DNA of 64,000 nucleotides from Dysosmobacter welbionis (lineage in GTDB: Bacteria; Bacillota; Clostridia; Oscillospirales; Oscillospiraceae): positions 1,984,001-2,048,000 of the forward strand of contig NZ_CP034413.3 of assembly GCF_005121165.3 (NCBI RefSeq), written 5' to 3'. Shown here in pieces: positions 7,953 to 17,508 of the stretch. The first letter of the stretch is position 1; the number at the start of each line of letters is the position of its first letter. A program made the position numbers and the translations under genes. The notes under the pieces are model-generated. The model was given only the letters and a program-made list of their open reading frames with translations, was not told the origin of the DNA and did not search any database.

Positions 7953-9179
7953 TCACTTTTTCAGCGGCATGGAGAAGAGGAACCGGGTGGAGGCCTGGTC
8001 GCTCTCGGCCTTCAGAGTTCCCTTGTGCTCCGTCGCAATGGAGGCGGCGATGGGCAGCCCCAGGCCGAAGCCGGACTGCTCCCCCCGGGAGGCGTCCGCC
8101 CGGTAGAATCGCTCGAACAGGCGGCCCAGCTGGTCCGGTGGGATGGGATCGCCGGGGTTGGATACCAGCAGACGGGCCTGCCGGTCTGTGCGCCGCAGGG
8201 TCAGGCTGATGGTACCCCCCGCCTGCCCATACTTGATGGCGTTGTCCAGCAGGACGCCGATCAGCTGGCGCAGTTTGTCGGCGTCGCCGGTGACGGTCAC
8301 GTCGGGGGTGATGTCGCTCTCCAGGGGCTTTCCCGCCTCAAAGGCCACCGGCTCAAAGGCCAGTACGCAGTCCGTGGCCAGGTCGGAGAGCGAGACCTCC
8401 CCCATCACCGCCGTGGGAACCGCATTGTCCGCCCGGGCCAGGGTCAGCATCTCCTCCACCAGGGACTTCATCTGTCCGGCCTCGGAGCGGATGTTGTCCG
8501 CCCACCGGGCCGGGCGGTCCTCCAGCGGCGCCGCCTCCAGCAGTTCCGCATTGGAGAGGATCACGGTCAGCGGCGTCTTCAGCTCGTGAGAGGCGTCGGA
8601 AAGGAACTGCCGCTGCTGCTGCCAGGCTTTTGCCACCGGGCGGGTGGCCCACCGGGCCAGCAGGATGGAGACGCCCAGAAGCAGCAGCAGCGCCGCCAGA
8701 CCGATTTGCAGATAGGAGCCCATGATCTCCTGCAATGTGGCCTGCTCCATGGACATGTCCACAAAGGCGATGCGCTCGTATAGTCCATAGTCCCGGCGCA
8801 GATACCGCAGGCCGTAGCTGTGGATAGTGCCCTCGGGCCGGTTCTGCTGGAGACAGTCGGTAAGAATGGTCTGCAGCTCCTGTGTGTCCTGCAGATTGGA
8901 ATAGGTCCCGCCTGTGACAAAGGCCTCGTAGATTCCGCTGCGGTCCCAGAGATTCACCGTGAAATAGGGCAGCAGAACGTCTTCCCCGCCCCGGTTGAGC
9001 CCCAGATCCGGCCGGCCGCTGGGAGTGTCGTCCTCCATGACCCGCTGGAGCACCTGATGGCTGATGACCTCGATGTTCTGCTTGGCGGAGAAAAACACAG
9101 CCGTGAATACCACGCCCAGTACCGCGGTCACCAGAATCATGCACATGGCCACGAATTTGATCTGCAATTTTCGGATCAT
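7953..9179 (-). CDS. Sensor histidine kinase
   Basis: A compact 408-residue membrane kinase: helix at about 9-31, an extracytoplasmic domain of about 130 residues, a second helix near 163-182 (LAALLLLLGVSILLARW), HisKA with His in SDASHELKTPLTVI near 200, and HATPase with NAIKYG and GFGLGLPIA. It lies 67 bases after the response regulator at 9247-9930 and is transcribed with it. The signal is not evident. The linker between the two genes carries several GTGGAAAA repeats. Length and layout fit standard PhoR/BaeS-like kinases. Confidence 0.93.
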   Translation of the reverse strand: MIRKLQIKFVAMCMILVTAVLGVVFTAVFFSAKQNIEVISHQVLQRVMEDDTPSGRPDLGLNRGGEDVLLPYFTVNLWDRSGIYEAFVTGGTYSNLQDTQELQTILTDCLQQNRPEGTIHSYGLRYLRRDYGLYERIAFVDMSMEQATLQEIMGSYLQIGLAALLLLLGVSILLARWATRPVAKAWQQQRQFLSDASHELKTPLTVILSNAELLEAAPLEDRPARWADNIRSEAGQMKSLVEEMLTLARADNAVPTAVMGEVSLSDLATDCVLAFEPVAFEAGKPLESDITPDVTVTGDADKLRQLIGVLLDNAIKYGQAGGTISLTLRRTDRQARLLVSNPGDPIPPDQLGRLFERFYRADASRGEQSGFGLGLPIAASIATEHKGTLKAESDQASTRFLFSMPLKK

Positions 9180-9246
9180 GGGAGGATCGCCCCCTTCCTG
9201 TCGAAAACTCTGTGGAAAAGTGGAAAAATGTGGACTTTGTGGAAAA

Positions 9247-9930
9247 CTACGCCTCCTCAGGCGCTTCCAGGCAGTAGCCCACCATGCGGATCGTACGGAT
9301 CTTCACCTGGGAGTGGAGATGGTCCAGCTTCTTCCGCAGGAAGGAGATGTAGACCTCCACATTGTTGTCCTCTGCGTCGGACTCATAGCCCCAGACCTTC
9401 AGCAGCAGCTTCTCCTTGGTGATGACCAGCTTCTGGTTCAGCATCAGCATCTCCATCATGTCGAACTCCTTCCGGCTGAGCCGCACGGAGCGCTCGCCGC
9501 AGGAGAGGGTGAAGGAGGTCTTCTCCAGCCGCAGGTCTCCGTATTTCAGGGCATCAGTCTGCCGCAGCTCCGGCTGGCGGCGGGTCAGGGCCCGGATGCA
9601 GGCCAGCAGCTCCTTGGGCTCAAAGGGCTTGGTGAGATAGTAGTCCGCACCGGAGTCCAGCCCGTTCACCCGGTCCGTCAGCTCGGACCGGGCCGTGAGC
9701 ATCAGCACCGGCGTGGTGCTGCCCTCCGCCCGCAGGCGGCGCAGCACGGTGAAGCCGTCCAGCTTGGGCAGCATCACGTCCAGCAGGATCACGTCATAAA
9801 TGGAGGTCAGGGCGTTGTCCAGCCCCGCCTCGCCGTCGTGGCAGACGTCCACCGTATAGCCGTTCAGCTCCAACAGGTCCTGGAGGGTGGCGGCCAGGCG
9901 GACCTCATCCTCCACCACCAGTACGCGCAT
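9247..9930 (-). CDS. OmpR/PhoB-family response regulator
   Basis: DNA-binding partner of the kinase downstream. The 227 residues give a receiver (MRVLVVEDEVRLAATLQ, phospho-acceptor Asp in ILLDVMLPKLDG, Thr in MLTARSE, Lys in LTKPFEPKEL) and a winged helix (RLSRKEFDMMEMLML to IRTIRMVGYCLE). ATG 9930 follows GGAGGTGA by 5 bases, so I rejected a longer in-frame start at 9981. The upstream ABC cluster ends 112 bases before it on the same strand with a G+C hairpin between, so it may share a transcript or be independent. Confidence 0.95.
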   Translation of the reverse strand: MRVLVVEDEVRLAATLQDLLELNGYTVDVCHDGEAGLDNALTSIYDVILLDVMLPKLDGFTVLRRLRAEGSTTPVLMLTARSELTDRVNGLDSGADYYLTKPFEPKELLACIRALTRRQPELRQTDALKYGDLRLEKTSFTLSCGERSVRLSRKEFDMMEMLMLNQKLVITKEKLLLKVWGYESDAEDNNVEVYISFLRKKLDHLHSQVKIRTIRMVGYCLEAPEEA

Positions 9931-9982
9931 GAAATCACCTCCGTTTGCAGGATCGCGCGCCGTTTCTGCCGGCAGCGCCACA

Positions 9983-10009
9983 CAGGGGGGAGCCCGGGGG
10001 CTCCCCCTG
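9983..10009 (-). terminator. Hairpin between the ABC cluster and the response regulator
   Basis: A strong G+C palindrome (CAGGGGG and CCCCCTG arms with inner AGCC/GGCT) has no T run on either side, so it may be an attenuating or mRNA-stabilising hairpin instead of a full terminator. Confidence 0.45.
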
Positions 10010-10042
10010 GTCAGATGAGACGGATGGGAAACGAGATCGAGT

Positions 10043-11080
10043 TTATTCGCCCGTGGCGTCCGCCGCAGTCAGGCCATTCTCCGCCACAGAGAGAATGGTG
10101 TCCACCGAAGCGGTGTCCATCTGGTAGATGGTGGAATCCCCCTCCATGCGGACGTAGTAGCCGGTCTGGTCCAGGTTCTCGCTGCCGAAGGTCAGGGTCA
10201 GCGTCCCCTCGGTACCGGTGTCGTTCAGGTAGAGAATGGTAACCGTGGCCTGGGGTGCGTCAAAGCCGCACAGGGCAGCGGCCTCGTCTGTGGGCTTGTA
10301 GTCCACGCATTTGGTGAAGGTCAGCGCCCCCAGCTCCGCCAGCAGAGAGGCGGTGTCCGCGTTGCCGGTGACGTCCTCGCCGCTGGCAGCCCAGGTGACG
10401 GTAACCGTTTCCTCCCCGGTCTCCTCGTCGGTGGAGGTCTCCTTGTCGATGGGCCGCAACAGGGTGCTGGCGGCGCCCTCAACGGTGACGGACTGGAGGT
10501 TTTCCTCCGTCAGCTGGGGCAGCTCCGGCAGGTCGCACATGTCATAGATGGTCTTGGACATCTCGGTGTACAGGGAGTTGGAGATGATATACACCGGACT
10601 CTCCTGTTCGTTCATCAGCATATAGTAGCTGTTGCCGTCCGTAGTGGTGTTGCCCAGGGAGATGGTCAGCGTCCCGCCGTCCGGCTTGGCTGCGGTCAGG
10701 GTGGCGAAGGGTTGGTCCAGGCCATAGGCCTCCAGCGTATCGCCCTCTGTAATGGTCTGCTGGGGTTTGAGGTTGGTGAGAAGGGTCAGGATCGACTGGA
10801 TGGTGGAGTCGTCCAGGGGAAACTCCGGGTCGTCGGACCAGACCCACTTGCCCGCCTCGTCCAGATGGAAGGACAGCGTGGCGTTGCCGTTGTCATAGGT
10901 GAGGGACGAATAGGCGGCCTCCGTCTCCGTGATGACGCTGGCGGCGTCCTGGGCGGCGGCCTCCTCAGCTTCCCGCTGGGCGCTGGACCGCTTGACGGCG
11001 GAGACCACCGCCAGCAGGATGCCCAGGCCCACCAGGATCCCCAGCAGGAGAACCAGCGTCTTCTTCTGTGTTCGATTCAT
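10043..11080 (-). CDS. DUF4340-domain protein of a Gld-like ABC system
   Basis: A 345-residue protein with one N-terminal membrane helix (LVLLLGILVGLGILLAVVSA) and a large beta-rich extracytoplasmic part made of two similar halves, each with a pattern like SLTYDNGNATLSF or WVWSDDPEFPLD. DUF4340 proteins commonly follow GldG-like subunits, and that is the arrangement here. The biochemical role is not known. I chose ATG 11080, which has GAAGGAG upstream; an in-frame GTG at 11101 would overlap the previous gene's stop. Last gene of the four-gene cluster. Confidence 0.85.
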   Translation of the reverse strand: MNRTQKKTLVLLLGILVGLGILLAVVSAVKRSSAQREAEEAAAQDAASVITETEAAYSSLTYDNGNATLSFHLDEAGKWVWSDDPEFPLDDSTIQSILTLLTNLKPQQTITEGDTLEAYGLDQPFATLTAAKPDGGTLTISLGNTTTDGNSYYMLMNEQESPVYIISNSLYTEMSKTIYDMCDLPELPQLTEENLQSVTVEGAASTLLRPIDKETSTDEETGEETVTVTWAASGEDVTGNADTASLLAELGALTFTKCVDYKPTDEAAALCGFDAPQATVTILYLNDTGTEGTLTLTFGSENLDQTGYYVRMEGDSTIYQMDTASVDTILSVAENGLTAADATGE

Positions 11081-11097
11081 GCTTGTATGCTCCTTCG

Positions 11098-12516
11098 TCA
11101 CAGTTTCCGGCGGTGCATCCAGCGGACAAAGCCGTAGATCAGCAGCGCCGCGGGGATCACCAGGATAAACAGCAGGCCCCAGATGCCGCCGGTCGTGATG
11201 GTATTGGTGGGCGTCAACAGGCTCACCGGCTCCACAGAGATGGCGGATACATCGTCAAAGCCCACAGTGGCGGAGTGGATGAAGAGATCCACGTTGTCAA
11301 CATTGGTAAAGCTGTTGGTCACATCGGTGTTGATCAGCGTGTCCGCGCCGTAGACCGTCAGCCGGGCGGTGGTGTCCTCGCTGATCTCCTCCGTGGCCAC
11401 GGCACCCACCACATAGGTCCCCTGGGTCATGTTGTCCGCGTCCAGCACGGCATAGCCGTTCTCCGTGGTGGTTAGGAAGGGCTGGACGGTGATGGTGTCC
11501 CGGGTGGGATCCGCCAGGGTGAAGCCCCGGGAGGCATAAAACAGGACCATGGAATCACTTGTGAGGCTGCTGGCCGCATCCACAGAGGTGTCCGCCTGCG
11601 CGAAGAACAGATAGGGGTTGTTCTGATAGCCCTGGGAGGTGTCCGCGATCATGCCGTCCGCCACCTGCATTCCATAGGCGGCGCACAGGGCGTTGAAGTT
11701 GGGCAGGTCCACCAGCTCACCGGCCATGTTGTAGATCACCTGGCCGCCCTCCGCCAGATAGTTCAGGATCATATCCAGCTCATCGTCCGCCAGATCCTGG
11801 TCCGGCTCGTTGAGGATCAGCAGGGAGCAGTCCTCAGGGATGCCGCCGTCGGTGAGCAGGTTCACCCGCTCCACGGACATGTGGAGCCGCGTGAACCGCT
11901 CCTTCACGCTGATGGGGACGGCGGTCTCGTTGTGGCCTGTGGTCTCGTACACCATCCGGGTCACGCCGGTGAGCACGCTGTCGATGGCGGAGGTCAGCAG
12001 GCTCTCCCCGTCGAAGTCCGTCTCCGTATAGGTGCCGTAATAGTAATACGACATCATATCATACCCGATTATGTCGCTGATGTCAAAGGACTCCTGCCGG
12101 CCGGTGGCCTCGCAGGTGACCACGATGGTATCCGCCCCCACACCGTACTGGGACAGGGCGGAGGGATAGACCGTGGGGTCGGTGTATTCCAGGGTCAGGT
12201 GGTCGCTGAGATCTGCGTAGATGTCCAGAAAGCGGACGATCCGGGTATCCAGTGTGTCCTTGTCGGTGAGCACGTGGATCACCACGTCATCCTCCAGCCC
12301 CGCCAGGTAGTCCTGAGAGGTCTCGCTGATGTTGTAGATCCCGCTGCCCGTCAGGTCGATCTGGGCCCACTGCTCCGGCAGCTGTGCCGCCAGCAGGTTG
12401 AACACCAGCACTGCCGCCACGGCCAGGGCCGTCAGTCCGGCGGAGAAGGCGCCCCTGCGGGAGGCGTGGCGCCCCGCGGTCTCCTGCAGGCTGTTTTTCC
12501 AATCACGATGTTCCAT
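11098..12516 (-). CDS. GldG-like ABC-transporter auxiliary protein
   Basis: Auxiliary subunit of a Gld-type ABC transporter (ABC_transp_aux fold). It has an N-terminal helix near 25-45, a region beginning IDLTGSGIYNISETSQ (typical for the family: the substrate-like domain starts after LT..YSLS), a long external domain, and a second helix near the C-terminus (IWGLLFILVIPAALLIYGFVRW) followed by a basic tail. ATG 12516 has AGAGGAGG 9 bases upstream. In Bacteroidetes GldG works in gliding; in Firmicutes the cluster's role is unknown. It sits between the permease and the DUF4340 gene. Confidence 0.85.
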   Translation of the reverse strand: MEHRDWKNSLQETAGRHASRRGAFSAGLTALAVAAVLVFNLLAAQLPEQWAQIDLTGSGIYNISETSQDYLAGLEDDVVIHVLTDKDTLDTRIVRFLDIYADLSDHLTLEYTDPTVYPSALSQYGVGADTIVVTCEATGRQESFDISDIIGYDMMSYYYYGTYTETDFDGESLLTSAIDSVLTGVTRMVYETTGHNETAVPISVKERFTRLHMSVERVNLLTDGGIPEDCSLLILNEPDQDLADDELDMILNYLAEGGQVIYNMAGELVDLPNFNALCAAYGMQVADGMIADTSQGYQNNPYLFFAQADTSVDAASSLTSDSMVLFYASRGFTLADPTRDTITVQPFLTTTENGYAVLDADNMTQGTYVVGAVATEEISEDTTARLTVYGADTLINTDVTNSFTNVDNVDLFIHSATVGFDDVSAISVEPVSLLTPTNTITTGGIWGLLFILVIPAALLIYGFVRWMHRRKL

Positions 12517-12532
12517 ATTCACACGCCTCCTC

Positions 12533-13399
12533 TCAGTTCCACCGGCGCTTCTGGATGACCTGGACGGTCAGAAAGACCAGCAGCGCGCTGATGGACAGGT
12601 ACAGCAGGATCCCGGGCACGTCGAAGACGTGGTCCGTGGAAAAGCTGTCGAAGGCGGAGAGCAGGGAGAACTTGCCCAGCACATCCGGCAGCAGGTTGGC
12701 GAAGACGGAGGAGTCCCGCAGGTAGAAGGCGATCAGCACCGCGGCGCCGGCCACCAGCACGCCGGCTGTGACCTTCCAGTTGTTGGACAGGGCGTTGATG
12801 AGGAAGCACACCAGGATCAGCACCACGAAGAAGCCCAGCAGAGACCCGACGGCGGTGGAGGGCAGAAAGCCCACCAGGCCGTCCCACAGATACAGCAGGA
12901 GCAGCAGGCCGAAGGTGCCCACTGCGGCGATGATCTGGCTCTCCGTCAGAGAGGAGATCAGCATGCCCACGGCGATCTCCACCGCGCCCAGCAGGAAGAA
13001 GGCCAGAATGGCGCCGTAGTCCGCCAACAGGAAGGCCGTGCCGTTCAGCGCGATGATGAGGGGGCACAGGCAGGCAATGGCCACCGGCACGGCGAACACC
13101 GTCAGCATGGCGAAGTACTTCCCCAGCACCACGGCGGTGACGGATACCGGCGCCGTCAGCAGCAGCTGGTCCGTCTTGGTGTGGCGCTCATCCGCCATGG
13201 AGCGCATGGTGAGAATGGGGACCACCACCATGAAAATGAAGAGAGAGGAGCCCAGAGAGAGGGAGAAATAGGGGTATCCCTGAAACAGGTTGTAGGCAAA
13301 GAAATAGATGCCGATGAAGACCGTCAGAACCGCCACGAAGATCCAGCCGATCATGGAGTTGAAATAGGAGCTGACCTCCCGCTTATAAATCGCTTTCAT
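12533..13399 (-). CDS. ABC transporter permease (GldF/NosY-like)
   Basis: A 288-residue ABC-2 type permease with about six membrane helices, opening MKAIYKREVSSYFNSMIGW as is usual for GldF-like permeases, and the conserved loop ILTMRSMADERHTKTDQLLLTAPVS near residues 62-86. It would form the channel for the ATPase encoded just upstream, whose gene overlaps its start by 17 bases. ATG 13399. Substrate unknown. No signal peptide. The four-gene cluster ATPase-permease-GldG-DUF4340 is complete. Confidence 0.92.
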   Translation of the reverse strand: MKAIYKREVSSYFNSMIGWIFVAVLTVFIGIYFFAYNLFQGYPYFSLSLGSSLFIFMVVVPILTMRSMADERHTKTDQLLLTAPVSVTAVVLGKYFAMLTVFAVPVAIACLCPLIIALNGTAFLLADYGAILAFFLLGAVEIAVGMLISSLTESQIIAAVGTFGLLLLLYLWDGLVGFLPSTAVGSLLGFFVVLILVCFLINALSNNWKVTAGVLVAGAAVLIAFYLRDSSVFANLLPDVLGKFSLLSAFDSFSTDHVFDVPGILLYLSISALLVFLTVQVIQKRRWN

Positions 13400-14396
13400 C
13401 GCCGACCGCCTCCTTTTCCGCAGTTTCCACAGAGGTCTGGAACAGCGCCGCCGCCCGGGCGGCCACCGTATCGTTATCGTCCGTCAGATCCAGGAAGACC
13501 TCCTCCAGAGAGGCCGTCCGGGGCCGCAGCTCCAGCAGGGGCAGCCCCGCCTCTGCAAAGGCGAAGAACAGCGCCTCCCGGATGTCCCTCTCCATGTGGA
13601 TGGCAAATCGGGCTGTGTCCTCCGTCCGCCCCAGCAGGGTCCGGCCGGTGATGCCCGCCACCCGGTCCAGCACGGCCCCCGCCGCCTCCGGCGCGGCCTT
13701 TGCCGTCAGTTCCAGGGAGCCTCCGGCGGAGAGCTTCTCCTCCAGGTCCTCCGGGGTGTCGCACACCACAAACCGGCCCTTGCGGATGATGAGGACCCGG
13801 TCGCATACCGCCCGGATCTCAGAGAGGATATGGGAGCTGAGGATCACGGTGTGGTCCTTTGCTAGATGCCGAATGAGATCCCGGATCTCCACCACCTGCT
13901 TGGGATCCAGGCCCACGGTGGGCTCGTCCAGAATGATAATCTTGGGGAAGCCCAGGATGGCCTGGGCCAGGCCGACCCGCTGGCGGTAGCCCTTGGACAG
14001 GTTCCGGATCAGCCGGGCGCTCATATCCTCCAGATGGGTCAGGGCCAGGACCTTCGTCAGCTGGTCCGTCCGCTGCTCCTTGGGGATCTTCTTCAGCTCC
14101 GCGCAGAAGCGCAGGTACTCCTCCACCGTCATATCAGGATACAGCGGCGGGATCTCGGGGAGATAGCCGATGCAGGCACGGGCGGCCTCCGGCTCCTCCA
14201 GAATATCGTGGCCCTCCACCAGGACCTGTCCCTCCGTGGCCGCCAGATAGCCGGTCATGATATTCATTGTGGTGGATTTTCCGGCGCCGTTCGGCCCCAA
14301 GAAGCCGAAGATCTGGCCGTCCTCCACCGTGAAGCTCAGATGGTTCACCGCATAGTGGTCGCCATAACGCTTCACAAGGTTTTTGACCTCGATCAC
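13383..14396 (-). CDS. ABC transporter ATP-binding protein (GldA-like)
   Basis: ATPase of the Gld-like exporter. The 337 residues show Walker A GPNGAGKST near 39, the signature LSKGYRQRVGLA, Walker B IIILDEP and the switch His in VILSSHILSE. The C-terminal part (about 215-310) is the extra domain common in ABC-2 ATPases (CcmA type). I chose GTG 14396, with AAGGAGG 8 bases upstream; the open frame extends to 14561 but that part is low-complexity and has no ribosome site. The first gene of the cluster, it faces the hydrogenase gene across 435 bases. Confidence 0.93.
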   Translation of the reverse strand: MIEVKNLVKRYGDHYAVNHLSFTVEDGQIFGFLGPNGAGKSTTMNIMTGYLAATEGQVLVEGHDILEEPEAARACIGYLPEIPPLYPDMTVEEYLRFCAELKKIPKEQRTDQLTKVLALTHLEDMSARLIRNLSKGYRQRVGLAQAILGFPKIIILDEPTVGLDPKQVVEIRDLIRHLAKDHTVILSSHILSEIRAVCDRVLIIRKGRFVVCDTPEDLEEKLSAGGSLELTAKAAPEAAGAVLDRVAGITGRTLLGRTEDTARFAIHMERDIREALFFAFAEAGLPLLELRPRTASLEEVFLDLTDDNDTVAARAAALFQTSVETAEKEAVGDESDL

Positions 14397-14736
14397 ACAA
14401 ATAACCTCCTTCAGGAATGGAGACGGGCAGGGCCCGCCCCAGTCAGCTTTCACAGTATAAAAAAAGAAACTGAAAACTATCTGAAAGAATGAACAGAACT
14501 TCATAAACTGTTCAAACTTTTTAAAGGTTGTTTTTAGATTTTGGGGGTATGATACAGACATCCTCCAAAAAGGATAACTGATCCCCCCTCTCTTTTTTCA
14601 TTTTTCATTTCCTTTCTCTCTGCGTGCGGCGGAGGGCGTCCATGACCAGGCGTCCTCCGCCGCACGCTGTCTTGCGCGAAAAGGGCGAAAAAGACGGAAA
14701 GATCCGGCCGGTCCAGGACTTTCCGCCGACTTGTTC
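14397..14736. other. Intergenic region between divergent ABC and hydrogenase operons
   Basis: No gene seen. It is A+T-rich at 14450-14600, with a short IR (ATCCT...AGGAT near 14562-14575), and holds a perfect 14-bp inverted repeat GCGTGCGGCGGAGG (14622-14635 with 14654-14667) around an 18-base loop without a T run. On the minus strand TATACT near 14457 may be the -10 box of the ABC cluster, but no convincing -35 is seen. Confidence 0.5.
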
Positions 14737-14765
14737 TTGCAAACAGCCGGTGTTTCCGATATAAT
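14737..14765 (+). promoter_or_regulatory. Sigma-A promoter of the hydrogenase gene
   Basis: TTGCAA (14737-14742), 17 bases, then a perfect TATAAT (14760-14765). Confidence 0.75.
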
Positions 14766-14831
14766 GATTCCGCAATTCTAAGTAGCCGGGTTCAGAATGC
14801 GACTGCCCGGTGAACAATGGAGGAAAAAAGA

Positions 14832-16351
14832 ATGAGAGGCGTACACAGCGCGGTGGATGAGATCCGCCGCAATGTCTTCACCGAAGTGGCCCGCCTGGCC
14901 TATGAGGGCGGGGATTTGAAGCGGGTGGACATGATCCCCTACACCATCGTTCCCGGAGAGGTGGCCCGCCACCGCCACGACGTGTTTCTGGAGCGGGCCA
15001 TTGTCCAGGAGCGGGTGCGGCTGGCCCTTGGCATGAGCCTGCAGCCCGCTGGCGAGCAGACGCCCGTCAGCGCCGGTATCCAGGAGGCGGCCGCGGCCGA
15101 CGACAAATATTTTGAGGAGCCCCTGGTCAATATCATCTCCTTTGCCTGCAATGCCTGCCCCCCAAGCAGATCCGGATTACGGACAGCTGCCAGGGCTGCC
15201 TGTCCCATCCTTGCATGAATGTGTGCCCCAAGGATGCCATTTATCTGGACAAGGACAAGCATTGCCACATTGACCAGGACAAGTGCATCAAATGCGGCCG
15301 GTGCTTCAACCAGTGCCCCTACCACGCCATCAGCAAGATTGAGCGCCCCTGCGCCGCAGCCTGCGGCATGGACGCCATCGAATCCGACGAGCTGGGCCGG
15401 GCCAAGATCAACTACGACAAGTGCGTCTCCTGCGGCATGTGCTTGGTGAACTGCCCCTTTGCCGCCATCGCGGACAAGAGCCAGATCTTCCAGGTCATCA
15501 ACGCCATGAACCGCGGATCCAAGGTCATCGCCTGCGTGGCCCCCGCCTTTGTGGGCCAGTTCGGCAAGGCCGCCACGCCTGCCAAGCTGAAGGCCGCCAT
15601 GCGGATCCTGGGCTTTGACGATGTGGTGGAGGTGGCCATCGGCGCGGACCTGTGCACCGTGGAGGAGGCCAAGGATTTCCTGGCGGAGGTGCCGGAGAAG
15701 CTGCCCTTCATGGGCACCAGCTGCTGCCCCGCCTGGTCCGTCATGGCCAAGAAGCTGTTCCCGGAGTTCAAGGACTGCATCTCCATGGCCCTCACCCCCA
15801 TGGTGATCACCGCCCGCATGGTGAAGAAGGACCATCCGGATGCCCGGATCTGCTTCATTGGGCCCTGCGCAGCCAAGAAGCTGGAGGCCAACCGGAAATC
15901 TGTCCGGTCGGATGTGGACTACGTGCTGACCTTTGAGGAGCTGCAGGGCATGTTCGATGCCAAGAACATCGACTTCACCACCCTGGAGGCGGACCCGGAG
16001 GACGGCCTGAACGAGGGCACCTCCATGGGCCGCGGCTTCGCGGTGGGCGGCGGCGTGGCCGCGGCCGTGGTAGAGGCCATCAAGCACATCGACCCCACCC
16101 GGGAGGTACAGATCGAGTACGGCGACGGCCTGCGGGAGTGCAAGAAGATGCTGATGATGGCCAAGGCCGGAAAGCGCAACGGCTATCTGCTGGAGGGCAT
16201 GGGCTGCCCCGGCGGCTGCGTGGCCGGCGCCGGCACCATCACCCCCGTGCGGGAGAGCACCCTGAATGTTGAGAAGTTCAAGAAGGAGGCCGCGGAGGTC
16301 AGCAGCACCGCCAGCCCCTATGTGGACCGTCTGAAAGACGTGGAGGAATAA
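14832..16351 (+). pseudogene. Monomeric [FeFe]-hydrogenase (group B-like), frameshifted
   Basis: Reduces protons or oxidises H2, probably with ferredoxin. Two frames join if one C is added to the six-C run at 15158-15163, giving NACPPKQIRITDSCQGC and a 506-residue protein. N-terminal CxxC-rich part, then two [4Fe-4S] motifs (CIKCGRCFNQCP, CVSCGMCLVNCP), then H-cluster motifs TSCCPAW (L1), GPCAAKKLE (L2) and EGMGCPGGC (L3). The L1 Ala and L2 GPC match group B enzymes, not the canonical MPCTAKK of group A. ATG 14832 has GGAGG 8 bases upstream. The break is probably a base-call error; if real, the catalytic part would start inside the second frame at 15215. Confidence 0.85.
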
Positions 16352-16364
16352 CCGCTAAAGCAAG

Positions 16365-16396
16365 AAAGCGGGCCACCCAAAAGGGTGGCCCGCTTT
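16365..16396. terminator. Bidirectional terminator
   Basis: A perfect 14-bp stem AAAGCGGGCCACCC (16365-16378 with 16383-16396) and a 4-base loop serve the convergent hydrogenase and transporter genes. Confidence 0.85.
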
Positions 16397-16426
16397 GTGC
16401 GTTTTCCGGAAAAGCTGTGGTTCTGC

Positions 16427-17347
16427 TTACATTTGGTACAGAAGAACCATCAGCGGCATGGTCCCGATACAGAGAAGCGTGGTGATTACATTAATGGCGC
16501 CGGCGTAGTCTCCTTCATGACCGTAAACTTGAGCGATCTGAGTGACGTTAGCCGCCGCAGGGGCACTTGCTGCCAGCAGGCTGATCATCAGGATGGACTG
16601 GCCGTCCGGCACCAGGGCCGCAAGGCCAGAGTATTTGAAAATACACAGGACCACCAGCGGCAGGGCGATCAGCCGCAGGAAGGCCACCTTCCAGATGCTG
16701 CGGATGCGCAGGACCGCCAACAGGTTCTGCTCTCCCATGAGCATGCCGGCGACAAACATGCTGAGGGGGCCGATGGTGGAGGCAATGGACTTCATGGTAC
16801 CGGCGATCACCGTAGGCAGGGGCAGGTTCAGCAGAAACAGCAGCACACCCACAAACACGGAAATGATGTTGACATTCAGGAGAATTTTTTTCAGCGAGAC
16901 ATTCCGGTCACCACTCAGAATAATCCGGCAGTGACTCCACATGGGAAACTGCTGCACCAACTGAAACATGCTGCAATAGATGACCCACTCCGGCCCCAGG
17001 ACCGCAGTCACCAGGGGGATGATGAGGTTACCGGAATTGGTGTAAATCAGGGAGGCCTGTTCCACCGGCGTCAGACGCAGGGGGCGGTGCAGTAAGGCCG
17101 TGGCAATGAAAAACAGAGCGTGGATGCCAATGGCGGCCCCAAGGGAGAGGGCCAGACCCTGAAGCAGCTCCGGCGTACGCTGGAGCTGGAAGGCGTTGAT
17201 GATGACGCAGGGAGTGACCAGATACAGACAGACTTTGGACAGAACCCGGCTGTCCTCCGGCTTCAGCAGATGCAGGCGGACCAGGAGCCAGCCCAGGACG
17301 ATACACAGAAAAAGCTGTACGATCTGTTCAAGCAGCATCAATACCAT
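16427..17347 (-). CDS. AEC-family transporter (auxin efflux carrier type)
   Basis: A 306-residue membrane protein with about ten helices in the two five-helix bundles usual for AEC permeases, whose bacterial members export malate or other organic acids. Marks are VLGWLLVRLHLLKPEDSRVLSKVCLYLVTPC split across the first helices, SNSGNLIIPL-like TNSGNLIIPLVTA, and a C-terminal half with AASAPAAANVTQIAQ. I chose ATG 17347 (MVLMLLEQIVQLF) with GGAGG 9 bases upstream; the open frame goes further but without a ribosome site. It has its own promoter (TTGTTT, 17 bases, TACGAT on the minus strand near 17385-17420). Substrate not determined. Confidence 0.88.
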   Translation of the reverse strand: MVLMLLEQIVQLFLCIVLGWLLVRLHLLKPEDSRVLSKVCLYLVTPCVIINAFQLQRTPELLQGLALSLGAAIGIHALFFIATALLHRPLRLTPVEQASLIYTNSGNLIIPLVTAVLGPEWVIYCSMFQLVQQFPMWSHCRIILSGDRNVSLKKILLNVNIISVFVGVLLFLLNLPLPTVIAGTMKSIASTIGPLSMFVAGMLMGEQNLLAVLRIRSIWKVAFLRLIALPLVVLCIFKYSGLAALVPDGQSILMISLLAASAPAAANVTQIAQVYGHEGDYAGAINVITTLLCIGTMPLMVLLYQM

Positions 17348-17455
17348 GAAAACGTTCCTCCATCTACACACAGGTGCGAGTTTAATCGTACCACGCCAAA
17401 AGAGGAAAAACAACCAGAAAGTTTATATAGCGTAAAAAAACTGGGACTGCAGTAA

Positions 17456-17490
17456 AAAGGCTCCCCCATCCAGCGGATGGGGGAGCCTTT
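17456..17490 (-). terminator. Terminator of the rpsF-ssb-rpsR operon
   Basis: An AAAGGCTCCCCCATCC stem pairs with GGATGGGGGAGCCTTT; on the minus strand a T run follows. Confidence 0.85.
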
Positions 17491-17508
17491 GTTCAGTCAC
17501 GGTCTGCC

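Noticed and set aside
9210-9250. Cluster of TGTGGAAAA resembling DnaA boxes
   Set aside because: The words differ from TGTGGATAA at a key base, there are no dnaA/dnaN genes, and the gap is only 67 bases inside an operon.
12398-13651. 417-residue plus-strand frame rich in Gln, Asp and His
   Set aside because: Antisense shadow of the ABC permease and ATPase genes; no start signals.
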